From: an uncultured Flavobacteriales bacterium | GTDB lineage: Bacteria > Bacteroidota > Bacteroidia > Flavobacteriales_D > Parvicellaceae | Length of the DNA stretch: 36,028 nucleotides | Assembly (NCBI GenBank): GCA_947311095.1 | Contig: CAMZKF010000178.1 | Span: 1-36,028, forward strand | Reading direction: 5' to 3' | Part shown: positions 28,137-36,028 of the stretch, piece by piece | Numbering within the stretch: position 1 is the stretch's first letter | Layout: every line of letters begins with the position of its first letter | Notes under the pieces: generated by a model | Database searches by the model: none | What the model was told of the DNA's origin: nothing | What the model saw: the letters and a program-made list of their open reading frames with translations, nothing else | Position numbers and translations under genes: made by a program

Positions 28137-28610
28137 TTACATTCTATCAATTAATTCTTGTAAGTCGGAAGGTTGGGTAATTTTAGTAGCATAAGTTTCT
28201 AAATCTATTGAAATTGTTTTTTCTTGATTGATAGTTCCCGACCAATAAGCTACTTTTCCTTCTGTTTTTAAGAATGCAATTATTCCTGCGTTTCCTCTTT
28301 TCAAGAAAGAAATTTTAGTATTTTTTTCTTTATTTATAGGGTAATAATTAACAAAACGATAATCAGAATTGTAATTAATAACATAGTAGTATTTTATAGC
28401 TTCAGAATTTAATAGCGACGTGTTGACCATTATTCGTTCGTCGGCTACACACCTGTCCCAATTATGAGTTCCAAAACTAGATATTACAGCTTCTCGTTGG
28501 TATTGATTTTTTAATTTAGCATAAGCTTCTTCATTATTTTTAATTTTAGCGGTAACCAATTCTTCTACAAGCACAAGTTCTTCGTCAGAAAAAGCTGGAG
28601 TAATTGGCAT
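28137..28610 (-). CDS. Hypothetical protein; probable C-terminal fragment of the upstream lipoprotein gene (frameshift)
   Basis: No signal peptide; 16 bp after the stop of 28627..29394 and in the +1 frame; open reading is continuous if one A of the A8 tract at 28662-28669 is removed. Confidence 0.7.
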   Translation of the reverse strand: MPITPAFSDEELVLVEELVTAKIKNNEEAYAKLKNQYQREAVISSFGTHNWDRCVADERIMVNTSLLNSEAIKYYYVINYNSDYRFVNYYPINKEKNTKISFLKRGNAGIIAFLKTEGKVAYWSGTINQEKTISIDLETYATKITQPSDLQELIDRM

Positions 28611-28626
28611 TTCAAAATAATGTTGT

Positions 28627-29394
28627 TTATGCGTTCCGATAAGAATACAAGCTCTCTTCTGTTTTTTTTAACTCAAATTCATTCCATCTAACTTTAGACA
28701 TTAGTTTTAGTTTCAAGGTGTCTGGTTTGTCTCCATTGTACATCCAAGAAATGTTTTTTAATTGCTCTAACTCAGGATATTTAGAAGTATTGAGGTGAAA
28801 ATCTATTGAAACGGCTTCTTTGTTCATTTTTTTTATTTTAGCCAATTCTTTTGTTATTTCATTTTCAGTACTCAACTCTCTTTCTTTTGTTTTTTTGTAA
28901 TTCCATTGTCCTTTTTCATTTTGCGTATAATAGTTGAAGCAAGGTGTATCTTCTTTATAGCTTTTAGTAAATACATTGAGCGATTTATTGGGAGCTATTT
29001 CTATTTTTTCACCTTTTTGTTGTCCCGATATTTTAAACATCCCATCGGTTTCTAACGAATATGAAATTCCTACACTATCGTATTTCATAGGAATACCCGA
29101 TAAAATAACTTCTGCATCGGAATGGTATTCCTGAAAACTTATTTCAACTGCTCCTGTTACAGCTTTTCCATTTTTATCTACAAATGCATTGGCTGGTATT
29201 ATTATTTTGCTATCGTTTTCGAAATAGATAGTATCCCCTTGTTCTGCTATCAAACTTAATTTTTGAATTAGGACATCTACATTTTTAATTGGTTTTTCAA
29301 ATAAAGTAGATTCTGTTATAGATTCCATTTTTTTTTCGGTGTCGCAATTTGTAAATGCGATTAAAATTGCCAAGTATATTATTCGTTTTCTCAT
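28627..29394 (-). CDS. Secreted lipoprotein, N-terminal part of an apparently frameshifted gene
   Basis: Lipobox MRKRIIYLAILIAFTNCDTEK; IIPANAFVDKNGKAVTGAVEISFQEYHSDAEVILSGIPMKYDS, a pattern I know from larger Bacteroidota surface proteins. Confidence 0.8.
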   Translation of the reverse strand: MRKRIIYLAILIAFTNCDTEKKMESITESTLFEKPIKNVDVLIQKLSLIAEQGDTIYFENDSKIIIPANAFVDKNGKAVTGAVEISFQEYHSDAEVILSGIPMKYDSVGISYSLETDGMFKISGQQKGEKIEIAPNKSLNVFTKSYKEDTPCFNYYTQNEKGQWNYKKTKERELSTENEITKELAKIKKMNKEAVSIDFHLNTSKYPELEQLKNISWMYNGDKPDTLKLKLMSKVRWNEFELKKTEESLYSYRNA

Positions 29395-29429
29395 CGTATG
29401 TTTGTTTTATAGTTGTAATGGTTAAAAAC

Positions 29430-29467
29430 AAAAAAGGTACATTATTTTTTAATAACACACCTTTTTT
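29430..29467 (-). terminator. Candidate terminator after the helicase gene
   Basis: AAAAAAGGT...ACCTTTTTT with partly pairing interior (ACATTATT/AATAACAC); about 95 bp past the stop of 29561..32272. Confidence 0.55.
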
Positions 29468-29560
29468 CACTCTTTAAATTCAAAATTGACATTAAAAAGC
29501 ATCTAATAAATCGTTCCTTTTCTTAAAAAAATAGCATCCAGCCATGAATATATTTTTAAA

Positions 29561-32272
29561 CTATTTATTTAACGCTTTCAGCACATTTGATTTACATTGT
29601 TCTCTATTCTCATTCCAATTGCTATAAGATACAATTAAGACAGAGACATCTATACGGTAAAGTGTTTTGTATTTTTCAATCGGAAATGTAGCTTGAAAAG
29701 CCCCTGGGTAACCAACTAAATCTATAGCATATAACTTCCCTTTATAATCAACCAATAAATCAATTTCTATTCCTGCTATTTTATGAGCTATTAATGTTTT
29801 AAAACCTAAAGTTTTAAGCCATATTTCCACATCGTTTAAAAAAAAGTCTAATGTTTTTTTAGGTTCTTTTATTTTTGTATCGTGTTCTCTTATCGTATTT
29901 ATATACCTATGTAATAGATGTTTTGAATTATTAGGTATTTTAGATAAAGACGTGTAAATATATTGCTTTTTTTTAGCTCGTGTGATTGAGACATTGAATA
30001 CATCTTCTTTGTTTAAGTAAGTATAAACATTGGAAGCTGTATTATCATCTATAGTAAAAGTAAGGTGTATTTCATCTCGCTCTTCACCTTGAAAATGGTA
30101 AGGAGTTCCAATTAATAGATTAATATTGCTAAGTTCTCCCGCAGAAAAACAATCTCCTATTGTTTTTTGTATTTGTTTAACTTGGTTGGAAAATGGAGAT
30201 ATAATGCCAATACTATATTTTCCTTTTTGGGTTGTTAAGGTCTTTTTTATTTGGCTAAAAATAGCGTCAATTTCTTTTTGATTAATCCCTTTGTTGTCTC
30301 GCTCTCCATTTACATTTATAATTTTCAGATTATCTTCTAAATCCAAATGAGATTTAAAAGTCATAATATTAAGCGAATTATTATAAAATTCTTGATTACT
30401 AAAATCAATAATTTCGGGCATACTTCTATAATGCTCATCTAAATAATGAACTTGTTTTTTTGACGCTAACGTTTCCATTACTACGTCTAAAATGCTATTG
30501 TTACGATAATCTAATAATGCCGAATCAAATTGTTCGACATCATATTTTTTAGCCAATTCATCTTGCTGTTTGTACGAAAGAAAAGAAACGTGCCTTAATT
30601 GTTTAGGGTCGCCTACCACAATAGCTCTTTTCCCTCTAAATAAAAGCGGAATAGAACTAGCTATATCGCATTGAGTTGCTTCATCTATTATTACTAAATC
30701 AAATATCCCATCTATTAAGGGAAGGTATTCGTTAAGCTCTTTTAGATTAATTAACCAAATAGGAAAAACTTTTAAAATTTGTTGAAAGTCGATAGTATGA
30801 AAAATACTTTCCTTTTCTAAACCCGAATCCGAAGCTAGAACATCTATCATTTTATTAAACGCTATTTTTTTTTGATCTTCACGAAGTATGTCAGCTATTT
30901 TTTTCTGTTTTACAATTTTAATTAAATGTCTTGTCCACTCGTTTTTTAGGTCTATTTTATATTTTAATTCTGCTATATCTTCACCTAATGAATCTTTGCT
31001 CGCCATTTTCCAACGGTAAAAAACTTTCTTGATAGAATTTACAAACGTTTGATCAGACAATAATAAATCGGATAGATTAATTTCGGCATCACTTTTTTGC
31101 TCTATTTTCAATTTTAATCCCTCTATTTTCTTTTCTAATTTAGTCAACGCTTTTTTTTGATTTAGAACTTCTTTAGTCAACGAGTTATATCTATAATCGT
31201 CGTAAGTCCCACTTGTCGTTTTACGTAAACGACTCGAAAGGTTACGGGCAAAATATTTTTGACTTCCGCTAACAACATTTTCTTTACAATTAAAATCTTC
31301 ACCCAACTTATCGTAAATAACTTTAAGAGCTTGGTCATTTTTTGAAGAAATTAATACCGATTTACCATTTACTATTGCATCTACAGCTATACTTGCTATT
31401 GTAAACGATTTACCCGTTCCTGGTGGTCCTACTGCTAAAGTTAAATTATTCTTGTAAGCTGATTTTATAATATTCTTTTGAGGAATACTCAAATTTACAG
31501 GAACAGTAATTGTATTTTTTGTTTCTCCAGATATGTTGTAGTTTGTACCTAAAAATACACTTTCGATTAGCTGTGGATAGAATTTATAGTCTAAAGCAAT
31601 GTGTTTTAATTCGGCTAAAACACCTCTACTTGCCGATGGTTTGTTCAACAACCCTAAGCCTATAACAGGCAAAATATAATTTTCTTTTTTTGATTTTAAA
31701 GCAAGCTTCAATTTACTTTCGCTTAAAAAACGTAAAGATTCTGTTTCGAAGTAAACATTAGGAAAACTTTGTTGTATCAATTCAGCTCTTTGTTGTAGTC
31801 GATGTTCTTTCCAAATAGCTAACAACAAACCTTCTACCCTATCTAAAGTATAACTAGCATGCAACTTTTGTAAAATTCTTACAGCTATAGGATTTATAAT
31901 TGTTGCTTTTTCTAGCCTTGTTATCTTGTAATTAGGAGCATTAAACGTTAACTCTATTGGAGTAAAAAAAAGAGGGACGCTACTTTTTTTTATTCGTCCT
32001 AGTATTTTTACTTTAGCTATTAAAAAATAAGATGAGACGTATAAGTCAATTTCCTTCTCATAAATTCTTAGCTTTTTAGAAACTTCTTCCGCCCATTCAA
32101 AATTTATTTTTTGAGAATTAAAATTAGGTTTTAATATCGTTGATGAAGAAATAATCAACCGATTGGAATTTTTGGCAGAAAAATAGTCATGAAGTTCTAA
32201 TTGACTACTATCTAATTGATAGCAAGATCGATAATAAGCAATTAATTGTTGTAATGATGTATCTATTTTCAT
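29561..32272 (-). CDS. UPF1-like superfamily 1 helicase with C-terminal restriction endonuclease-like domain
   Basis: Walker A VGPPGTGKSFTIASIAVDA; Walker B LVIIDEATQCDIASSIPLL; GDPKQLRHVSFL; YRSMPEIIDFSNQEFYN; NVSITRAKKK; C-terminal GIEIDLLVDYKGKLYAIDLVGYPGAF resembles a PD-(D/E)XK core. Confidence 0.9.
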   Translation of the reverse strand: MKIDTSLQQLIAYYRSCYQLDSSQLELHDYFSAKNSNRLIISSSTILKPNFNSQKINFEWAEEVSKKLRIYEKEIDLYVSSYFLIAKVKILGRIKKSSVPLFFTPIELTFNAPNYKITRLEKATIINPIAVRILQKLHASYTLDRVEGLLLAIWKEHRLQQRAELIQQSFPNVYFETESLRFLSESKLKLALKSKKENYILPVIGLGLLNKPSASRGVLAELKHIALDYKFYPQLIESVFLGTNYNISGETKNTITVPVNLSIPQKNIIKSAYKNNLTLAVGPPGTGKSFTIASIAVDAIVNGKSVLISSKNDQALKVIYDKLGEDFNCKENVVSGSQKYFARNLSSRLRKTTSGTYDDYRYNSLTKEVLNQKKALTKLEKKIEGLKLKIEQKSDAEINLSDLLLSDQTFVNSIKKVFYRWKMASKDSLGEDIAELKYKIDLKNEWTRHLIKIVKQKKIADILREDQKKIAFNKMIDVLASDSGLEKESIFHTIDFQQILKVFPIWLINLKELNEYLPLIDGIFDLVIIDEATQCDIASSIPLLFRGKRAIVVGDPKQLRHVSFLSYKQQDELAKKYDVEQFDSALLDYRNNSILDVVMETLASKKQVHYLDEHYRSMPEIIDFSNQEFYNNSLNIMTFKSHLDLEDNLKIINVNGERDNKGINQKEIDAIFSQIKKTLTTQKGKYSIGIISPFSNQVKQIQKTIGDCFSAGELSNINLLIGTPYHFQGEERDEIHLTFTIDDNTASNVYTYLNKEDVFNVSITRAKKKQYIYTSLSKIPNNSKHLLHRYINTIREHDTKIKEPKKTLDFFLNDVEIWLKTLGFKTLIAHKIAGIEIDLLVDYKGKLYAIDLVGYPGAFQATFPIEKYKTLYRIDVSVLIVSYSNWNENREQCKSNVLKALNK

Positions 32273-32361
32273 AGCATTAAAATAACGTTTTTTTTATTCC
32301 TTTTCTTAATCTCAACACCAATAATCAGTACATAATTAAATAGATATTAACTCTTGACAAA

Positions 32362-32391
32362 AAAAAACACCATTTGAATATGGTGTTTTTT
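32362..32391 (-). terminator. Rho-independent terminator after lysS
   Basis: AAAAAACACCAT-TTGAAT-ATGGTGTTTTTT, 12-bp perfect stem, about 37 bp past the lysS stop. Confidence 0.85.
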
Positions 32392-32427
32392 CTAATAGCT
32401 AGTGTTTCCATAGATATTAAGGTATTT

Positions 32428-34140
32428 CTATTCGACTAAATCAACTGTTAAAATATCGTTAGCCTTTGTTACTTTAGTCAATTCTAGTTTCCCCAAAGCT
32501 TTTATTCCTTTGTCCCATTGCTTATTACTTAAACCTGCTTGTTCTTTTAAAGTAGTTAATTCCATTGATTTTTCTTTAGAAATAATATCGAATATTACTT
32601 TTTCGTTATCGTTTAGTTCCAACGATTTCTTTTTTTCAAAAGTTTCAGGTTTCATTTGAGGAAAAAACAACACTTCTTGTATCGACGGATTATTGGTCAA
32701 ATACATAATCAATCTATCCATACCTATTCCCAATCCTGATGTTGGAGGCATTCCGTATTCCAATGCTCTTAAAAAGTCATTGTCAATAAATTCTCCTGCT
32801 TCATCGTCTCCTTTCTTTGCCAATTCAAGTTGAGCTTCAAAACGTTCTCGTTGATCAATTGGATCGTTTAATTCTGAATATGCATTGGCGATTTCTTTGC
32901 CACAAACCATTAATTCAAAACGCTCGGTTAAAGAAGCGTCTTCTCTATGTTCTTTACATAACGGGCTCATTTCTTTTGGATAATCGGTAATAAAAGTTGG
33001 CTGTATATAATTACCTTCACATTTTTCTCCAAAAATTTCATCAATTAATTTTCCTACCCCCATTGTTTCATCCACCTCTATATTCATTCCTTTGGCAGCA
33101 GCACGAAGTTGCTCTTCTGTTTGACCTTTTATGTCGTAACCTGTAAAATCAATTATAGATTGACGCATTGTAACTCGTTTGTAAGGAGCTTTAAAATTAA
33201 TTTTATGCTCGTCAAACGTAGCTTCAGATGTCCCATTGACAGCTATTGCACAATGTTCTAGTAATTTTTCTGTAAAATCCATCATCCAGTTGTAGTCTTT
33301 ATAGGCTACATATATTTCCATTGCGGTAAATTCTGGATTATGGGTTCTGTCCATTCCTTCGTTTCTAAAATTCTTAGAAAATTCATAAACACCATCAAAA
33401 CCACCAACAATCAGACGTTTTAAGTAAAGTTCGTTTGCTATTCGCATATACAATGGAATATTCAACGAATTGTGATGCGTTACAAATGGTCTTGCAGCAG
33501 CTCCTCCTGGTATTGGTTGTAAAATGGGTGTTTCGACTTCAAAGTAACCTGCCTCGTTAAAGAAATTACGCATTGCAGTAAATAATTTTGACCTTTTTAC
33601 AAAAACATCTTTCACTTTAGGATTAACAGTCAAATCGACATAACGTTGTCTATAACGCATCTCTGGATCGGTAAACCCATCGTAAACATTTCCTTCTTTA
33701 TCTGTTTTTGGCAATGGAAGAGGTCTTAATGCTTTGCTTAAAACTTTAAAACCCAAAACACGAACACTCATCTCCCCTACTTTAGTGGTAAAAAGTTCGC
33801 CTTCTATTCCTACAAAATCGCCTAAATCCAATAGTTTTTTAAAAACAACATTGTACATTGTTTTGTCTTCCCCTTCGCAAATTACATCACGATTAAAATA
33901 AACTTGTATTCTTCCTTCAGAATCTTGAAGTTGAGCAAAAGAAGCTTTTCCTTGAATATTAATTGCCATTAATCGACCAGCAACAATTACTTTTTTCCCC
34001 TCTTCATAACCTTCCCTAATTTCTTTTGAGGTATGATTAACTGGATATAAATCAGCTGGATAAGGATTAATTCCTAAACCTCTTAATTTAGCTAATTTTT
34101 CTCTTCTTATAATTTCTTGTTCGGAAAGTTGTAAACTCAT
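32428..34140 (-). CDS. lysS: Lysine--tRNA ligase (class II) with C-terminal extension
   Basis: OB fold, RQRYVDLTVNPKVKDVFVKRSKL, FETPILQPIPGGAAARPFVTHHNSL, FRNEGMDRTHNPEFTAMEIY, GMPPTSGLGIGMDRLIMYLTNNPSIQEVLFFPQMKPE; about 60-aa extension after the catalytic core. Confidence 0.97.
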   Translation of the reverse strand: MSLQLSEQEIIRREKLAKLRGLGINPYPADLYPVNHTSKEIREGYEEGKKVIVAGRLMAINIQGKASFAQLQDSEGRIQVYFNRDVICEGEDKTMYNVVFKKLLDLGDFVGIEGELFTTKVGEMSVRVLGFKVLSKALRPLPLPKTDKEGNVYDGFTDPEMRYRQRYVDLTVNPKVKDVFVKRSKLFTAMRNFFNEAGYFEVETPILQPIPGGAAARPFVTHHNSLNIPLYMRIANELYLKRLIVGGFDGVYEFSKNFRNEGMDRTHNPEFTAMEIYVAYKDYNWMMDFTEKLLEHCAIAVNGTSEATFDEHKINFKAPYKRVTMRQSIIDFTGYDIKGQTEEQLRAAAKGMNIEVDETMGVGKLIDEIFGEKCEGNYIQPTFITDYPKEMSPLCKEHREDASLTERFELMVCGKEIANAYSELNDPIDQRERFEAQLELAKKGDDEAGEFIDNDFLRALEYGMPPTSGLGIGMDRLIMYLTNNPSIQEVLFFPQMKPETFEKKKSLELNDNEKVIFDIISKEKSMELTTLKEQAGLSNKQWDKGIKALGKLELTKVTKANDILTVDLVE

Positions 34141-34290
34141 TATTGGTTTTGTTTTATTCTTATGTGTATAAAAAATGAAATTTAATATTTAAAATCTTAC
34201 AAATATATTGATAATCTGTTTTATTATCTATTTACAGCGTCACAAATTTATTACTACTCAGCAACTTTTTTATTCTTTAATTTATTTTCA

Positions 34291-34435
34291 GGGCGTTTAA
34301 ACAAGCTGTTCGTTTATAGTTTTTGTTTTTCACAATAGTACACTAAGCCAAAAAGGAGCTTCTAAAGTCGCTCTTTTTAGCTAAGTTTTACTAGTATTGT
34401 CAAAAACAAAAAGCTATCACTACCATCTCTAACGC
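34291..34435 (-). repeat. Intergenic partly palindromic element, copy C (opposite orientation)
   Basis: Reverse complement reads TGCGTTAGAGATGGTAGTGATAGCTTTTTGTTTTT...AAAAAGAGCGACTTTAGAAGCTCCTTTTTGGCTTAG...AAAAACAAAAACTATAAACGAACAGCTTGTTTAAACGCCC. Confidence 0.85.
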
Positions 34436-34670
34436 ATCTCCACAAAACTCAGAAAGCAACCAATTGAAAGGGAGGTTATGCTTTCATACCAAAAGAACAT
34501 CAAAATAAGCTAAATAAACCGTTCCTTTTTTCACTATTTATCTTCCCAAAATCTATTCATCAACTAGCAAAAAAATAATTCAATTTATTTTTATCATTTG
34601 GTATCACAATAGCTTATTTGGCTTTGTAATAGGAAATTTATAAATAATTCGGATTAAGTAGATATGTTTG

Positions 34671-34810
34671 CGTTAGGGATTACTCATTTATATCATTTGT
34701 AAATTTGTATTCGTGATGTCGCCTCGCTCAGTTGAAACGGCATCCTTTTCTGTTTTTTTTACAGAAAAGATATAGTATATAGCCCGCCGATTTTTTTTAT
34801 CGAAACGCCC
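34671..34810 (+). repeat. Intergenic element, copy D (shared ends, different core)
   Basis: TTGCGTTAGGGAT...GGCATCCTTTTCTGTTTTTTTTACAGAAAAGATATAG...ATAGCCCGCCGA...GAAACGCCC; core has its own hairpin CTTTTCTG...ACAGAAAAG. About 30 bp after the stop of 34840..35241. Confidence 0.7.
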
Positions 34811-34839
34811 AAATTATATTGCATTTGACTGGTATTCTT

Positions 34840-35241
34840 TTAAAAATAAATTCGATTCTTTATCTTCTCGTCGCTTACAAATTCGCAACTATAACTCTTT
34901 TTTACTATCTTTTTTCTGTGTTTTGCAATGAAATTATAAACAGCATCTCTAATAACACGAGGGACTATTATAAATAGGGACAAAAGAGGATATAAGCCTG
35001 TTAGTCTTTTGCTGATTTGTAGCGCTGCCGTAGAGCGATAATACACTTTATTTTCTAGTATATAAATTATGGTTGAATCAAAGGATTCTGTAATCTTATA
35101 TTGTTTGATTAATTCCAAGCCTTTTTTGCTTTGGTTGGAACAAACGGCTATGTTTTGTTTTCTGTCTTTTTTTAAAATAAACATAACCGATTTATTGCAA
35201 AAAGCACAATCTCCATCAAAAATTACGATTGGATTTTTCAT
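34840..35241 (-). CDS. DCC family thiol-disulfide oxidoreductase-like protein (DUF393)
   Basis: PIVIFDGDCAFCNKSVMFILKKD, the DxxCxxC-type DCC signature; YRSTAALQISKRLTGLYPLL. Confidence 0.9.
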   Translation of the reverse strand: MKNPIVIFDGDCAFCNKSVMFILKKDRKQNIAVCSNQSKKGLELIKQYKITESFDSTIIYILENKVYYRSTAALQISKRLTGLYPLLSLFIIVPRVIRDAVYNFIAKHRKKIVKKSYSCEFVSDEKIKNRIYF

Positions 35242-35551
35242 TCTTTAATAATCTTCTGGGTGTAGTAATTATTATTATTCATTAGTGATAAAAGATAAAA
35301 TGCTTCTATACAAACATTATGAAGTTAATATGATTATTTATAACTCTAAGTTAATATGGGATTAAGCACGAGTTTGCCTTACTTAATAAGTTTTCTAAGA
35401 AATAAAATTTCTTCTTTTAAATTATTTATATGTTTATCAGATAATTTATCACTCATAATAATATTATTAATTCCGATATTTCCTTCTTGTGTACAGTTTG
35501 TGAATAATTGTTTAATTTTTTCCAGGTTCTTGTATTTGCATATTCATTATT

Positions 35552-35869
35552 CTATTTTTTTATAAAAGTAATACTTTTATGAAAAAAATAAACAATTATA
35601 AAAGAAAACATAAAGGTTAAAGACCCTAATATTCCTTGAATACCGACTATATTTTCCGTGTAGTTAATTACAAGTATAGGAAATATAGAAGCAAAAGAAT
35701 TTAGGAACCCATGAAATACGGCAGGAATAAAAGAGTTATTAAATGTTTTATACAGAAAGTTCATTATTAGAGAAAGAGAAATGCTAATTATTATCATTAG
35801 AAATAGACCAGACTTTAGGTTTGTGTAGTTATGATTTAGCAAATAGATACTTGGAAAATGCCATACACC
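35552..35869 (-). pseudogene. CPBP (CAAX protease-like) intramembrane protease remnant, N-terminally truncated
   Basis: GVWHFPSIYLLNHNY...NNSFIPAVFHGFLNSF resembles the two C-terminal CPBP motifs; open frame extends upstream of the annotated TTG start to an in-frame TGA at 35870-35872; no EExxR motif in the remaining ORF. Confidence 0.55.
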
Positions 35870-36028
35870 TCATAATATCTTATGATACTTTGCTTTATAA
35901 TACTTGTAATTTTACTTTTATTTAATAGGGTTACCCATTTAAATATCAAAACGTAAAACGATTACATTGTTGGCGTTTATTTTTGAATAAATAAAAAGAT
36001 ATATGAAGATTTTAAAAGAGTTATCCCG

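Noticed and set aside
29561-32272. Classical restriction-modification or defence island around the helicase
   Set aside because: No methyltransferase, integrase, toxin-antitoxin or other defence gene adjacent; neighbours are lysS and lipoprotein/WG genes.
34141-34840. tRNA or other structured RNA gene in the gene-poor interval
   Set aside because: No cloverleaf with TΨC/anticodon features found by eye; the visible structure is accounted for by elements C and D.
35356-35565. Plus-strand ORF 69 aa
   Set aside because: Short, no recognisable motif and no promoter; insufficient support.
36003-36028. Possible start of a plus-strand gene (ATGAAGATTTTAAAAGAG) with upstream TATTTTTG
   Set aside because: Only 26 bp remain before the window edge and no -33 TTG at proper spacing; cannot be supported.

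Overview
AT-rich Bacteroidota (Flavobacteriia-like) chromosomal window, judged from T9SS type B, PorP/SprF, WG-repeat and DUF3686 content and from TTG-N19/20-TAnnTTTG promoters. Main contents: (i) a T9SS surface-protein locus on the minus strand: a 1601-aa thrombospondin type 3 repeat protein with a C-terminal T9SS type B sorting domain, then PorP/SprF, then an OmpA/PD40 protein; (ii) an orphan HAMP histidine kinase; (iii) a 1629-aa DUF3686-type 'DNA repair ATPase'; (iv) a plus-strand housekeeping block: membrane protein, sterol desaturase/fatty acid hydroxylase, CvpA, LpxK, purine nucleoside phosphorylase, AsnRS; (v) a minus-strand block: di-heme cytochrome c peroxidase, 1120-aa WG-repeat protein, a lipoprotein split over two ORFs, a UPF1-like SF1 helicase with a C-terminal nuclease-like domain, LysRS; (vi) a gene-poor end with a DCC/DUF393 protein and an apparent CPBP protease remnant. 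The most notable unlabelled signals are a family of ~145-bp partly palindromic intergenic elements with shared ends (TGCGTTAGRGAT...AACGCCC), three of four placed just after stop codons in the same orientation, and two genes (WG repeat and lipoprotein) each broken by a +1 frameshift at an A8 tract where removing one A restores a full-length protein. No tRNA, rRNA, CRISPR array or transposase was seen. I do not see convincing evidence of a wholly new multi-gene system.
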